A stretch of 64,000 nt of DNA, taken from the NCBI GenBank assembly GCA_951217055.1, contig OX578283.1:62625832-62689831 (forward strand). The letters run 5' to 3'. The notes under the pieces are model-generated. The model was not told where the DNA came from and did no database searches. It saw only the letters and a program-made list of their open reading frames with translations. The translations under genes were made by a program, and so were the position numbers. Source of the stretch: Gerris lacustris (taxonomy: Eukaryota; Arthropoda; Insecta; Hemiptera; Gerridae). Shown here piece by piece: positions 45,215-56,339 of the stretch (positions are counted from its first letter, which is position 1; each line of letters opens with the position of its first letter).

Positions 45215-45960
45215 TAGACTGTCAATTAGTTTGGCACATAGCATCCTCGCGTCCTTTTTCGTATACTTTATTGATTTTATACTTTTATTAAAACCTATTT
45301 CACCCTGTTTTCTTTAATCTGTCAAATTTTTCCGAGCTTAGTGAAGGTAATGGAAAGTATGTGCGATAGTTTTGAAAAACAAATATTTTATGTCTCCGAT
45401 ATCGACAGTTCCAAGACAGAAATTAATTTCTGATGTCGAGGAACATTTCTGGTTCCGTGTCTGTCTGTCGGTATCTTCATGTCGTTCAAAGTTTGCAACC
45501 AAAATCTCTTAAAATTTTTAATGCTACCAAAGGTATAAAGCTATGTGATCGTTATGAAGAACGAACATTTTTTTATGTCACCGATTTCAAAAAGTCAAAG
45601 ACACAAATCCGTTTCAGACATCAGAGTACATTTTGGTTCCATGCCTGTCTACCTCTGCCGGGTGTATCGCTCAATTTTAGTGAACCAACATATCTTAAAT
45701 ACTACCCGTCCAATTTTAATAAAATTTGTGAGGTAGGCCATATTTATCCTACTGTTGATCCCATATAAGATATAAGTTCAACCTTCTGCGCACATTTATT
45801 TCTCTTCCGCATTCATTTAAACCTATAACTTCAAAAGCACTCATCTGATTTTTATTAAATTTGGATGGTTTGTCGAAAGCAGCCCCAGATTACTTTCAAC
45901 CGTCTGCATTGGAAGTAATTCTTTTTAATGAATAAAAGGAAGTAATTCAATTATTGTTAT
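45215..45960 (+). repeat. Foldback-type repeat R, long copy
   Basis: Opens AGACTGTCAATTAGTTTGGC and GCATCCTCGCGTCC, then two diverged cores, each with a TGTCTGTCT(G/A)-type block (45460 and 45645), and ends near GCAGCCCCAGATTACTTTCA. The double core suggests an internal duplication. Confidence 0.6.
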
Positions 45961-47093
45961 ATAATCTACTTTATCCCGTTTATAAATTATCTTACTGGAC
46001 GTGTAAAGAGAAATCTAGTAGTTGAGAGTTAACCAGTGAAGCGGGTCCGTAATAAGGGTGTTAAATGAAGTTTAAGGCAAGCAGTACGCCTGTTGAATCC
46101 CTTAATACATTACTTGAGGATTATCTAGTAGGAGGTAGAGGGGGTTTGGTTCAAGTACCTGTTCTTAGATTAATAGGACATCTAGCGTGAGGGTGAGGAG
46201 GCTCAGTAATGTAAGACACTGTCAGGAAAACGGACTGTTTCCGAACCTCCATGATTTTACACCAGCTGAAGGTTACCACCACATCCGACGTTTCAGGCAC
46301 TCTAGCACTTTGTCTAGTTAAACCCCTTCTCTTTCCCATACGTATGGGGGTTGTTTTATCATCCCACTCTCTCCCATACAACATCTCTACGTGTTCTATC
46401 ACTCTTCATCCCTCCACTTGTCATCGTACCGTGAACCATCCTACTCCATTAATATGATGCTCCATAACTCACTCTTCTCTTAAAGGCCTTTATTTTCTTC
46501 ATTCTATCTAAGCATAAAGCTTCTCTTTTGCATTCCCATGCTTAGTCTACTTAAATTATCATAAGCGACACGTTAATCAACTCTAGTCTTTTAATATTCA
46601 CTCATAATCCTTTTTACTTGCATCTCCTTAAAGTATGATCTAAATACCAGTCTTGTATTCAAATAGTAACTGTATTTCACTGTTGCCATGATAATTTATA
46701 TGTGTCATAAATTTCCATGTGGCAAAAATTCAATTTTGAAGTGTTGATGGTTTCAAACATTATTCAAACTTTTAACAATGTTGAACCAGTACAAACTAAA
46801 GGCTCGGATTGGAATAAGTAAATTTTAGTTTTTGACAAACATCCTGATATCAGGAGATATGTTGGTGAATATTGGCCCAAAATTTAACAATAGCATCTGC
46901 TGATTATGTTGTCGGGGGGATCTAATCCTGTGGTTGAACGAGCTTAGTGAGTTCTTTAATTAAAAGACTAGGATTTTAGTCTATAAATGGCGTAAAAACT
47001 AATCGAATCTCATCATTTGTGAAAACTGTATACTTTTATGAATGGAAATTTCACATTCATTATTTTTAAGATAGCGAACGGCTGAAAAAATAG
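45961..47093. other. Unassigned region with GC-richer patch 46010-46450
   Basis: On the minus strand 46402-46151 is open for 83 codons (IEHVEMLYGREWDDK at the start) but I do not recognise it and it has no visible partner. No repeat copy was found, so it could hold a fragment of an unknown gene. The remainder is A/T-rich. Confidence 0.3.
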
Positions 47094-47278
47094 TCTGCCA
47101 ATTACTGTGGGTACATTGATTCCTCGCATACTATTTCGTATACTTTATAGATTTTATGCTTTTACAAACTAATCATTGCTAAATTTGTCCAAATTGTTTT
47201 GATATTTTACATGAATTAAGTTTTCAATTTAGCAAACTTTAAAGACCGCAGACGGTAAAAATTAACCTGGGCCATCTT
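47094..47278 (+). repeat. Foldback-type repeat R, terminal piece
   Basis: AGTCTGCCAATTACTGTGG, then the terminal arm read inward up to TTTAGCAAACTTTAAAGACC. Confidence 0.6.
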
Positions 47279-47304
47279 TGGGCTACCTGACATCACTGCT
47301 CTCG

Positions 47305-47514
47305 CGACTAAATCAACATCTACGTCTGCTTGGCCTAGCTCAAAGCTCAGTGTGCAGGCTGTGCGAGGAAGAGGATGAAACTCTTTTTCCCCTTATTAGC
47401 ACCTGTCCCGCATTAACATAACTGAGGTGTAGTTCTTCCCTGCCGAATGAAGAACTAAGGTTACGTCCCCTAACCAAGGTACTTACTTTCTGTGGGACTA
47501 TCATCTTACTTAAG
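47305..47514 (+). pseudogene. LINE ORF2 C-terminal tail, interrupted by a MITE
   Basis: The frame RLNQHLRLLGLAQ, then CRLCEEEDETLFPLISTCPA, one TAA, then LPNEELRLRPLTKVLTF and CGTII. The C-x2-C...E...C pattern preceded by an LxxHLxxLGL block is the end of R1/I-type LINE ORF2, downstream of an RNase H-like or RT part. The usual His is missing (ETLFPL). Interrupted by the element at 47515. Confidence 0.65.
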
Positions 47515-47922
47515 CAGTCCCTACACGATCAAGCCGCTTGATCAAAACATCGCTTCAAGCTGATTGAAACGACCTTCAAGCCGCCTTGGGGCGCATCAAG
47601 CATCCCATCAATCTTTTCATCAACACTCATTTGTAGCGGAGTTTTCGACTAGTGAACTGCTCCTCCTGGACTGTAATAAATCAGTATTGTGTAGATATCA
47701 TGGTTTCGAATCAAGATTTGGGTTGTCGAGCAGGTGATTGACGGAATGCTTGATCAAAAATGCTCTAGACTATCAAGCGCTCCGTCAAGCCGCTTGACTG
47801 ATTCAAACTATCCATCAATCTCCGTCAAGGCTTGACTCAAGCATCAAACGGGTTCCTAATCATGCTTGACACCATTGCTTGACGCAATGTTTTGATCAAG
47901 CGGCTTGATCGTTTAGGGGCTG
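47515..47922. mobile_element. MITE with about 40-bp inverted ends
   Basis: Left CAGTCCCTACACGATCAAGC and right complement CAGCCCCTAAACGATCAAGC; inverted similarity continues through GCTTGATCAAAACAT. The inside is full of short GCTTGA/TCAAGC inverted motifs. CAG...CTG ends are hAT-like, but no 8-bp target duplication is evident. Confidence 0.65.
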
Positions 47923-49480
47923 CTTTTGACGATAGAGTACTATAAAGTGGATTATTAAACCGGGTTTTCACCTTAGATCAGCATATGAGGTCTTACTGCT
48001 TCGGACTTTATTTTAAAAGTCCTACAGGGGGGGGGGGGGGGGTATGATCTATATAAATGCAAAATGCCAATTACTCCTCGCGAGTTCTTAAATTTTGAGT
48101 ATAAATTATAATATTAAATAAAAGAGATAAGAGGACAGACAAAGCCGAGTGTTTAGCGTATTAGCACTCATCTAAAGACAAGGATCAAACTCAGGATATA
48201 TTCGGTTCAAATCCGAAAGAGGTAAGACAAATTTTTACATTGATGATCATCGAGCAGATATGTTATGAAGGTCCATCCATTCACCTTTTAGGGACCTAAC
48301 GAAAAATGCTTAATATCATTAACTAATATCGCCCTTATCACTGAACCTATTTTCTTTTTAATTAAACGCGCAACAATTGCGCGTAGATAGTCAGTAGAGC
48401 AACAGTTGCGAGTAGTAGGTAATTACCTCATTTTAAAATTATCGAGACATAAAAAATAACAGCAATAATAAAAAAACAAGTTCAGAGCACCTAGATAAAG
48501 TGAACATTAACTGGGCTGTTATAAGGTAAGCAAATTTAATATCAGCTCGAATAATTTGACAAAATTATTCCATCAAACATTAACCATTTAATAGATATCA
48601 CAAATGAATTGCTTGTAACATAAAACATAATTCAAAACTACTAGAGGTTATAAAGAGCAAATAATTAAAAATACTACTTTAAAAAGAGCTATATAACTGA
48701 ATAGGTTTATGGTAAACCATCCGTTGTATAGAGGAAAAATAACACTTAATGACTCATTTTCACGATCATCATTATAGAATCATTAAGCACAAGTGCACTT
48801 GAAATAATTCAAATGGTAATTTCCTGTAAATATAGAAGCTAATAACACAGGTGAGTTGTCACTTGGATTTGGTTTACGACTTGGCTTTACATTAGGGTTG
48901 AAGTGGGGGGGGACCAGGGGGGGGGGGGGTGGCAGAGCATTTAACAATCCCTCAGGGCCTATTTATCCTCATAATTCCACCCTAATCCTAATAGTCTCCC
49001 ATTTTATTAATGTTCGTTTGACTCAATTATTAATGTTTCAATAAATGTTCTAGAATCGAAAAAAAAAGTTTTCAAAAATTATGACTGTTGGTAAATCTGA
49101 GTCAATTCTCTTTTATGTTAATTTAATTACATTAACCAGAAGGTAATTAAACATAATTAACTAGTCATCGTAATATTTAACGATCTGGAGAAGGTTTAGC
49201 AGCATATTAATTTTAAAGCCATACAACTTTAGAAATATACTAAATTTAAATTTTGATAAATATTCAACACTGGTTTTGCATCTTACCTTTATCGAAAGCC
49301 CTTATTTATATATTTACAGAAATTCTTCTATAATAAAAAATATTAAATTATAAATATTAAGTTCATGATAAGAACATGATAAAGAATTAGTGAATATCGA
49401 CTCAGAAATAATAAAATATTTTTTTTTAGGATAGCGAGGATTAGTCAAAACTAAACAAAAAAAATTATTATTTTAGATTA
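47923..49480. other. Unassigned spacer with poly(G) runs
   Basis: G runs near 48027-48042 and 48918-48929. No gene or repeat copy recognised. Confidence 0.4.
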
Positions 49481-49555
49481 CTGACGTTTCGGAAAATATA
49501 TTTTATATTTTACGGTTTTGGTAGTATTCATACTACGGAAAGATTCAATTTTAAT

Positions 49556-49782
49556 TTAAATCAAATTATAATTATTATTAACTACGGGAAGGAGACAGAG
49601 AAAAATACACTCCAGCACCGGGATTTGAACCACGGGCCTCTATATTTCCAGTTTAGCGCTCTACCAATTAGTAGGTAAAGCGCTATACTGGAAATATAGA
49701 GGCCCTTGGTTCAAATCCCGGTGCTGGAGTGTATTTTTCTCTGTCTCTTTCCCGTAGTTAATAATAATTATAATTTGATTTA
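49556..49782. repeat. SINE-B inverted dimer (tRNA-half palindrome)
   Basis: Two copies of the 3' two-thirds of the SINE-B tRNA head plus body face each other head to head around 49666-49672, making arms of about 110 bp with few differences. On the plus strand CTATA CTGGAAA TATAG is a complete anticodon stem-loop (loop triplet GGA) and GGTTCAAATCC the B box. The 5' D-arm halves are missing from both copies, so neither has a full promoter. Confidence 0.75.
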
Positions 49783-49984
49783 AAAAAGAAAATATATACT
49801 ATATATATATTTCCTTCTGTAAGGTAAGGCTGTGAATCATTTTATTTTTCAGGAAAATTATACAGATGGGAGGTATAAAGTGGGGGCAACAAGCCTCATA
49901 TACCAGTAAAGATGGCAGGATATTACAATATATTGGTCTTAATCTCATACGTAAATACGAGGTAACCGCACTACTTACTACATA

Positions 49985-50275
49985 TTTTATATCCAGAAGG
50001 GAGAAGAAGTAACTTTCTCCCAAGTATATAGGGAGGAAAGTTACTTATTGCACCCTGCCAGGGTGAACCGGAAGTAATTGAAAATATGGGAATCATGAAA
50101 TCTCATGATTCCCTCCAGTTTTGCCCTAGATAAAGATACAGATAAGGCCCTAGATAAAGTTAGTGCTAAATACACAATTTCATTTATTAACTTTTGTTTA
50201 ATGTCTAAAACTATAATGTCGTCTTCACACATGTCGTAACCTCCATAACGGTTATCATACATGTAAAAAAACAAT
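49985..50275 (-). repeat. Dispersed repeat P, copy 2
   Basis: Reverse of 6840-7070, with GGGAATCATGAAATCTCATG and the ACATTAAACAAAAGTTAATA block. The open frame of 101 codons here (50346-50041) is covered by the repeat and is not called as a gene. Confidence 0.6.
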
Positions 50276-50601
50276 GAAGTTAAAGGTGAAATCATAATTT
50301 CTAACTGTAGATCTACTAATCCATATGTATATACAACGATTGGCAATTCTATTCAATACAAGACTCAGATTCCCATCTAATTTAAGTATTGAAATTCAAA
50401 TAATTACTCTATAATTAAATTTTAACGTGATGAAACTTATTTAGTGAATTCTTTATATTATAATTATCTAACTATTATTATTATTATTTATTTTATTTTA
50501 TTTTTTTTTTTTTTTAAATAAATATACAAAATATTTAATATTTTAATTAATTCCTTATTAAAATTAAAATCTTATTCAATTATTTTTTTCTCCCTTCTGT
50601 A

Positions 50602-50775
50602 GATAAAATGTTGTACGTACCTTGGGAGCAATTATTGTACCCGAGCGATAATAAAATCCCTCGCCTCCGCCACGGGAGTTAACTTCATAGTTCCCACGGC
50701 TTCGCCTCAGGACCAACTTCATCGGTCAGGGACAATGAATTAATTTACTCCCTTGGTGCGTAAATAGCTATTGAT
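50602..50775 (+). repeat. GC-rich hairpin module 3
   Basis: Opens GATAAAATGTTGTACGTACC and closes GGTGCGTAAATAGCTATT. The arms pair TTGGGAGCAATTATTGTACC with its near-complement, and the centre has ACGGCTTCGCCTCAGG. Closest to module 2. Confidence 0.65.
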
Positions 50776-51059
50776 CCTTCGAATTAAAACTATAATAATT
50801 AATAATAATAATATATATTTCCACCTTATCAAAAACATTTTACAAAAAATTTACATAAATTATGTATAAATATAATGTATGATATTATGTATATTATGTA
50901 TGATATTATATTATAAATATCATCCTGAATTAACTAAGGCGCGCTTCAAGTAAACGTAAGTACGTGAGGCGATAATCACCGGTTTCTGTACGATTAAGTT
51001 AAAATTATTAAGTGTGAAATTTTAATAGTTGCATATTCTTTTTCTACACTTCAAGACCT

Positions 51060-51320
51060 TTAAATTGATATGTGGCATGTCATGGTGACTAAAAACTTTT
51101 TTTAGTCGCCCTATTGGCCGCCATCTTGAAAATATTAATTGTAAAAACTCCAAAAAGTGCACAGTTGTTACAAATACTGAGATCAACCTGTGTGCCGAAT
51201 TTCATGTTCCTAGCTAGAGTAGTTTATGAATTGAAACAATCCAACGGACAGACAGACAGACAGACAGACGCAGACAGAGCCGTTACATAAGGTTTCTTTT
51301 CGTACAGACACCTAAAAATG
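51060..51320 (+). repeat. Possible LINE 3'-end-like repeat
   Basis: TTGGCCGCCATCTTGAA, CCGAATTTCATGTTCCTAGC and a (CAGA)n run precede GCCGTTACATAAGGTTTC. The phrase 'fails to pair, then (CAGA)n' is common at 3' ends of RTE/CR1-type elements. Low support. Confidence 0.35.
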
Positions 51321-51427
51321 AGATAATCTATTTAGATGCTTAATATTAGTTCATATTAAGATGAAGTTAGCAACCGTAAAGTATAGATGTGAGGGAGTTA
51401 GTGAGGTACGGTCTAAAGAAAAAACTT

Positions 51428-51473
51428 GTTTACCAACTAGTTTCGTAAAATATATTTACATCATCAGGGTAAC
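51428..51473 (-). ncRNA. Minimal hammerhead ribozyme motif
   Basis: Minus strand, 5' to 3': GTTACC (helix I), CTGATGA (51461-51467), TGTAAATATATTTTAC (helix II hairpin), GAAA, CTAG (helix III, C-G closed by A-U, loop TA), TT (U16.1 and cleavage base U17), GGTAAAC (helix I partner with one bulged A). All catalytic-core bases of the type I hammerhead are present. The very short helix III is the form known from Penelope-like element terminal repeats. Confidence 0.7.
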
Positions 51474-51918
51474 ATTTATGAACACAATACAAGACTATAA
51501 AGAAAGTTCTATGGTAAAGTTTGGAATGTAAATAAGTGAGATTGGAGAAAACAGAGTTTAAGGATTGGATTAGTTAGAGGAACACAAGGGTGGGGAACAA
51601 AATGGAGATGAGAGGATTAACAGTAAGTGATCAGGTAAAGGTTGCAAGTTAAGGTAAGGGTAAAAAGGTGGTGGGTTGCCTTAACTTAAAGATATTACAA
51701 CAAACACTTAAAAACTAAAATAACAAAAATATATATTGCACAGTGGTTAATTATAAATGTGACTCTTTTAACAATTAAAGGCAAGACTAGAAAGGAAAAG
51801 AGAGGTAAATATACAAAATTAGTTCATAGTTACTTGACTTTGAAAACCATAGATAACAAAATTTATTAAAAGAATTTGAAACATTTATTTAACCAAAAAT
51901 ATTTGCTTTCAACATAAG

Positions 51919-51985
51919 TTAGTAATACTTTCTTTCAAGATATTTACAACTAACTGTACATTGTACATACATATCATCAGTTACC
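51919..51985 (-). ncRNA. Second, degenerate hammerhead-like motif
   Basis: On the same strand 513 bp upstream in transcription sense: CTGATGA (51974-51980), a long helix II region with TGTACAATGTACA, GAAA (51933-51936), then TTAC able to pair with GTAA before CTGATGA. The helix III is poor. Two cores in direct orientation fit a tandem terminal-repeat layout. Confidence 0.4.
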
Positions 51986-52368
51986 TATTTATTCAAAACT
52001 AAAGTTAAAAGTGAAAAGTTATAACTAAGAATGATAATAATTTAAGCAGTTAAAAGTATATTTTCTGAATATAAAGTTGTACAGAGAAACGAAATAAATG
52101 TTAATTTACATTTTACATCTTTTTACACTCATATTATTCCTCAGGGTAGAAAAAAAATAGATAATGTTGCATTTGGGAAAATTAAGCAATTATGCTTTGC
52201 AAACTATATATACAAAAGATGATAAAGTGTATACATACCTGTATACTTCTATACATATCTAGTTTACTATGCTTTTGTAAATTACTATGCAATTTTCACA
52301 CTTTATTCATACGTAATTTTTTGCTTGAATAAATTTAAAATATCATTTCTATAATTAGGAGATTTCGC
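51986..52368. other. Unassigned spacer
   Basis: No gene or repeat recognised. Confidence 0.35.
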
Positions 52369-52683
52369 TTAAAATAAAATTGTGAGTTTTAGAAATGAAG
52401 AATGTAATGATATACGAGCTGTTGAACACGGAGCCTCTACATCTTTCAAACAAAGGTAAAGATTTTTGTTTAAAAAGAAATACTTCTTGCATACAGGCCC
52501 GCAAGAAAGTGAGACATTTTTATGTTTTCGCTCTGCGTAAACTACCGTCATAACATGGTATAAAATCGGTAATTTATTCAAGTAATTGATAAAAGTAGAT
52601 GGAAGATCATTTTTATTCTTATCTCCACACCGGCACTGCCGCGGCTTGATTACAAACGACTCAATGTAAAGGCGCCGGCCCAT
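52369..52683 (-). CDS. Orphan ORF of 104 codons, unknown
   Basis: Starts ATG 52683: MGRRLYIESFVIKPRQCRCG, later MTVVYAERKHKNVSLSCGPV, CKKYFFLNKNLYL and a Cys-containing C-terminus. HKNVSLS...VCK...FF.NKN recurs in the same frame at about 1327-1390, where 62 bp are roughly 80% identical, so the frame was probably coding in a shared repeat. The CxC pairs are not a recognisable zinc motif. It could be a transposon ORF piece (a hAT link is suggested only by the 1123 relic) or an exon. No promoter or splice evidence. Confidence 0.28.
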   Translation of the reverse strand: MGRRLYIESFVIKPRQCRCGDKNKNDLPSTFINYLNKLPILYHVMTVVYAERKHKNVSLSCGPVCKKYFFLNKNLYLCLKDVEAPCSTARISLHSSFLKLTILF

Positions 52684-53129
52684 CTTCGACGAATTGTTAA
52701 TATGCCTACATACTTTTTATTTCTTTTGGCCGAGAGGGCTGAGAGTTGATGGCAACCTCCTGTACTTTCCTAACTCCCTGTCACACGTATAATTCTTTTC
52801 GACTTTCTTCGGCCCTATGACGTGCGGTGGAGGGAGGCCTAACAGCTGGAGACAGACTGTGCATACCTCCTATACCTTTCTAACTCCTTGATACACCGGG
52901 TAACGTTTTTAGTAACGCTTTTCGAGTTATGTAGCACAGCCTAAACATGAAAATTTAAAAAAAAAAAAACTTCAATATAACTTTTGAATACCTGCAATTA
53001 TAATATTTAAAATAGTCTACCGATTTGTATAGCACAAAGCTTTCTTTTTTTTCTTATTCTTATTTTTTTTAATCTTTATTGTATAACACAACTAAAATTT
53101 ACATGCTATAAGTGGGTGTAAATATTGAT

Positions 53130-53696
53130 TATCTACAATTTATACGAAATATAAACATTTTATCTCTGTTTAGATGCGTTGAAAGTGCTTCTTTTCGTAG
53201 TTGAATTCAGTGCGAATGAGCGTTCATAATTCTTATTTTTTTCGCCCTAGTGTGAAAAAAAAAAATCTTCACCTTAACGCACGATTAGCGTATTTGTTTA
53301 CATTTACAAAACTAATTTGCTGTTAGTTTAATTAAAGTAACTGTTTATATCGAGTTATTAGTGAAAAAGAATGAGTGATTTAAGTGATTATGAAGAAAAT
53401 GAGGAGAATTATACGCCCCCCGAAATAATTAATTCAGCATAATATACAATAATTAATGAATTAATGTCATCTTTATCAAAAGAGAAATACGAACTTACAT
53501 ACAGGAAGTTTATTGAATTTTTTTCCTGTATTTATTATTAAAATCCAACAATCGTAGATAAAGTACGTTACGCAACTCATGCGAAAACTGCATTTTGTTT
53601 TGCTGGTGAGGTTTTACTACGCTCGCTTTCGCTCGGGTGCTAACTCCACTCGCATGAATGCTCCTTTCCGCACTAGACGCGTAATATACTATTATT
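53130..53696 (+). mobile_element. Crypton-like element, copy 4
   Basis: Opens TATCTACAATTTATACGAAA; palindrome decayed (53230-53275). The relic from ATG 53371 reads MSDLSDYEENEENYTPPEII, a stop, then NELMSSLSKEKYELTYRKFI. It lacks the TGA found before MSSLS in copies 1-2 (reads NELMSS), so it preserves an older state of that junction. Terminal hairpin module at 53557-53696. Confidence 0.65.
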
Positions 53697-53699
53697 TAG

Positions 53700-54085
53700 C
53701 TTGAATGGTATGTAAAGAGGATAATCTAGTGACTATCCCTTGTGGCGTTGATGTTGTAAATATAAAGTAAATTATTAGATGAAACATAATAAAATCTAAT
53801 TTCTAATTAGAGCTAAAATAAATAGATATGTAATAAAATAAATAGAAATATTATATAAGATGATTAAACTTAGGTGTTTAATAGATCCCTTTGCCATTGT
53901 CGCTTCAGGCGGCGAGGGTAGTTGTCTGAGATATGTTGGGAAGTGTGGAGATGTACTAGAAAATTTGGATGATCTGATAGGGATTCATGGAATGTGCGAT
54001 AGCGGGAAATGGATAAATCTTTAACGAATGGAACGTCGAGGTCATTGTGGAGGGTGATGTTTGATACATAGATGAATAAAGATAA
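53700..54085 (-). pseudogene. Jockey LINE 3' end, sense part of a twin-primed insertion
   Basis: Minus strand frame is intact for 66 codons: FIYVSNITLHNDLDVPFVKD, LSISRYRTFHESL, then YPRRLKRQWQRDLLNT and TAA (about 53868-53870). This matches the end of the 4566-6254 frame from YVSNLT to the C-terminus. The 3' untranslated part runs to about 53700. Confidence 0.8.
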
Positions 54086-54099
54086 ATGAACAGAAAATT

Positions 54100-54440
54100 G
54101 TTCACGTTACCTTTGCTCTATGCCATAGCACTTGTCCTTCAGTCATCCTTAACCAAGTTCTTATTCCTCAATCTGATACAGTCCACTACCTTGGTCTTAG
54201 CCTCGACAGACGTCTTACTTGGCAACAAAATACAAAAACAAAACGGACTGACATAACAAGACAAAGATCACAAGTTATTGCTTCGTCTTCTTGATTGTAG
54301 GTCCAAACTCTCGTAATAACAAGTTAAAAATGTATTATGTAATCCCAGAGCCAGTTTTGACCTATGGTCTGGATGTATGGGGGTAGCACTAAGGCCTCTC
54401 CAATCCAAAATCCTAAGGAAGATCTGTTAGAAAAAAATCT
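54100..54440 (+). pseudogene. Jockey LINE segment, inverted 5' part of the same insertion
   Basis: Plus strand: VHVTFALCHSTCPSVILNQV, then VHYLGLSLDRRLTW and, after a frameshift near 54265, KLLLRLLDCRSKLS. It ends ILRKI at about 54430. In the intact frame ILRKI lies four residues before FYVSN, where the adjacent minus-strand piece starts. Confidence 0.8.
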
Positions 54441-55839
54441 TTATTTAAATTTTAATTTATTATTATTACTGATAACACTGAGTACAAGTGGAGGTTATAA
54501 ACCTGTTCCACAGAAGGTTAAGACGCATACTCTTTTCAATGTCTCGCGGTCTCGGTCGGTTCGTAAGTTTTATAATTATTTAACTGTGTTAATATATTAT
54601 TCTTAAACTCAAAATATTTGTTTATTTCATGAAATCCTATGTATCCAACAAGATCACTGATACTGCTTCTATGTATCCATAGCATTCTCGAGTCCTATTA
54701 TAGCACGTATCGTTCCTTTAGGATTTGGGTCGGTTTCGATTCCAAGTGGGATCCCACTTATTTTTAAGCAATAACAAATTTACACGGACAGTTAAAATTA
54801 ATAAAGGAGACACGAGACGTAAAATATTCTCTGATGTGGGAAAAGGATCTTTTATCCAGGTATATTAGAATTCGACTCCATCATAATTAACCCAGGTGGA
54901 TGTCTTACCACTAACACCCCATCGAGTAGTGATTAGCGTGAATGCAACATGAAGTATGGCATTGAATATTTCCCGTCTGATCCTAGCATAGATTAAAAGT
55001 TGTAAGTTTGAACATGATAAAAAATAGATAAAACTATAAAAATCAGAAATCTATTAATATTAATGCAGGTTAATAAAAATGACTTTTTGGACCCTTTTTG
55101 AATTAGATTTCTTAACTTTTGTTTGTAAAACAGTGAGTTATTACGAAACATCGCCAAGTTATCTTGAATCCATCCATCAAAAAAGTTTTGAAATTAAAAA
55201 GTTATTAAAATAAATAAATCTAAATTCTTGTTGACATTCCCTTAAATAAAACGCCAAGGAGATTAAGTTGTTCAAAGTTCTATAAAAAACTTGAAAGAGT
55301 ATACAAAAAAAATCATTATATTATATTATTTACTACAGCTGATTTACTTAACTGATAAATTTACATAACACTGTAGCGCTCTTTTTTATGCAATAGTTAA
55401 TAATTATATAAATAAAATTGAACAGAACATAATACATATTAATATTACAATAATCGAACCGAAAAATTAGAGGAAACTTTCTCATGTAGATACCGATACA
55501 TGATATAAATCCTCATATTTCATTTAATTAATTTATTTTTAAACATATTTGACTGGTGGATTTTTTATTTTAACAGAATCAGATTTATTTTCATCAATAT
55601 CCTTGGAAATTACATTTTTCCTGGGAAAAATGACTTATACCGTTAAATTCATATTTAAAATGACTACATTTTAAAATTCGCGCCATCACAATACTTTCTC
55701 TCTACATATACTTCGTAAATGAGAAAGTAAAAGAATAAACAACAACTATTATTTTTTAGTGTTAGCGATTCGATACAAATTACGATAATTATATAAACCT
55801 TTTAAAATTATTAATTAATTTCTGGATATTATTGTATCC
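54441..55839. other. Unassigned spacer
   Basis: No gene recognised. TTCGCGCCATCAC at about 55678 is shared, reversed, with 37730. Confidence 0.35.
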
Positions 55840-56035
55840 GAACAAACCGAAGGTAACGGAAGCTATGTGATTGTTCCAAAGAACTAAAAATTTTATGTCT
55901 CCAAATTCAAAATTTCTAAGACAAAATATCCGTTTCAGACATCAGGAAAACATTTTGTTCCGTGCCTATGCATGTCTGTCGCTCAACTTTTGGGAAACTA
56001 CATTTTTGGAACGAAGTTCCTTATGGCACGTTCTG
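55840..56035 (+). repeat. Foldback-type repeat R, partial copy
   Basis: CCGAAGGTAACGGAAGCTAT, GATTGTTCCAAAGAAC and CAGACATCAGGAAAACATTT. Confidence 0.6.
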
Positions 56036-56068
56036 GAGCCCGGGAGTGAATCCAAAAAAACCACCAAA

Positions 56069-56133
56069 ATCACCGTCACAAAATAACCGTCACAAAATCA
56101 CCGTCACGAAAAATCCGTCACGAAATTTACCGA
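56069..56133 (+). repeat. Short tandem repeat ACCGTCACAAAAT
   Basis: About five imperfect units of 11-14 bp, the last with CCGTCACGAAAT. Confidence 0.75.
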
Positions 56134-56339
56134 TGGCGATAACTGGAGTAAAAGTGGACCGACTTAGTTGAAATTTGGTACACATGTTCATCTTACCAAT
56201 GTCCGGGACAAGTTCGTTGGACCACGTTATCCGCCCAAGCGTTCACGCGCAACGCTCACGTAAATTCGAATTTAGAATTGGAATTTTTGGACGGGAAAAA
56301 ATTCTAACTTCATCTATTTAATGAGACAAACAACTTTTT

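Noticed and set aside
46151..46402. 83-codon minus-strand ORF in a GC-richer patch
   Set aside because: No recognisable motif, no second copy and no splice or start context; kept only as a note in the spacer entry.
49673..49740. tRNA-Ser(GGA) gene suggested by a perfect anticodon stem-loop
   Set aside because: No D arm or 5' acceptor strand, no long variable arm expected of tRNA-Ser, and it is half of a SINE palindrome.
50041..50346. 101-codon minus-strand ORF
   Set aside because: Mostly repeat P sequence; the similarity with 6840-7070 is at the DNA level and the other copy has stops.
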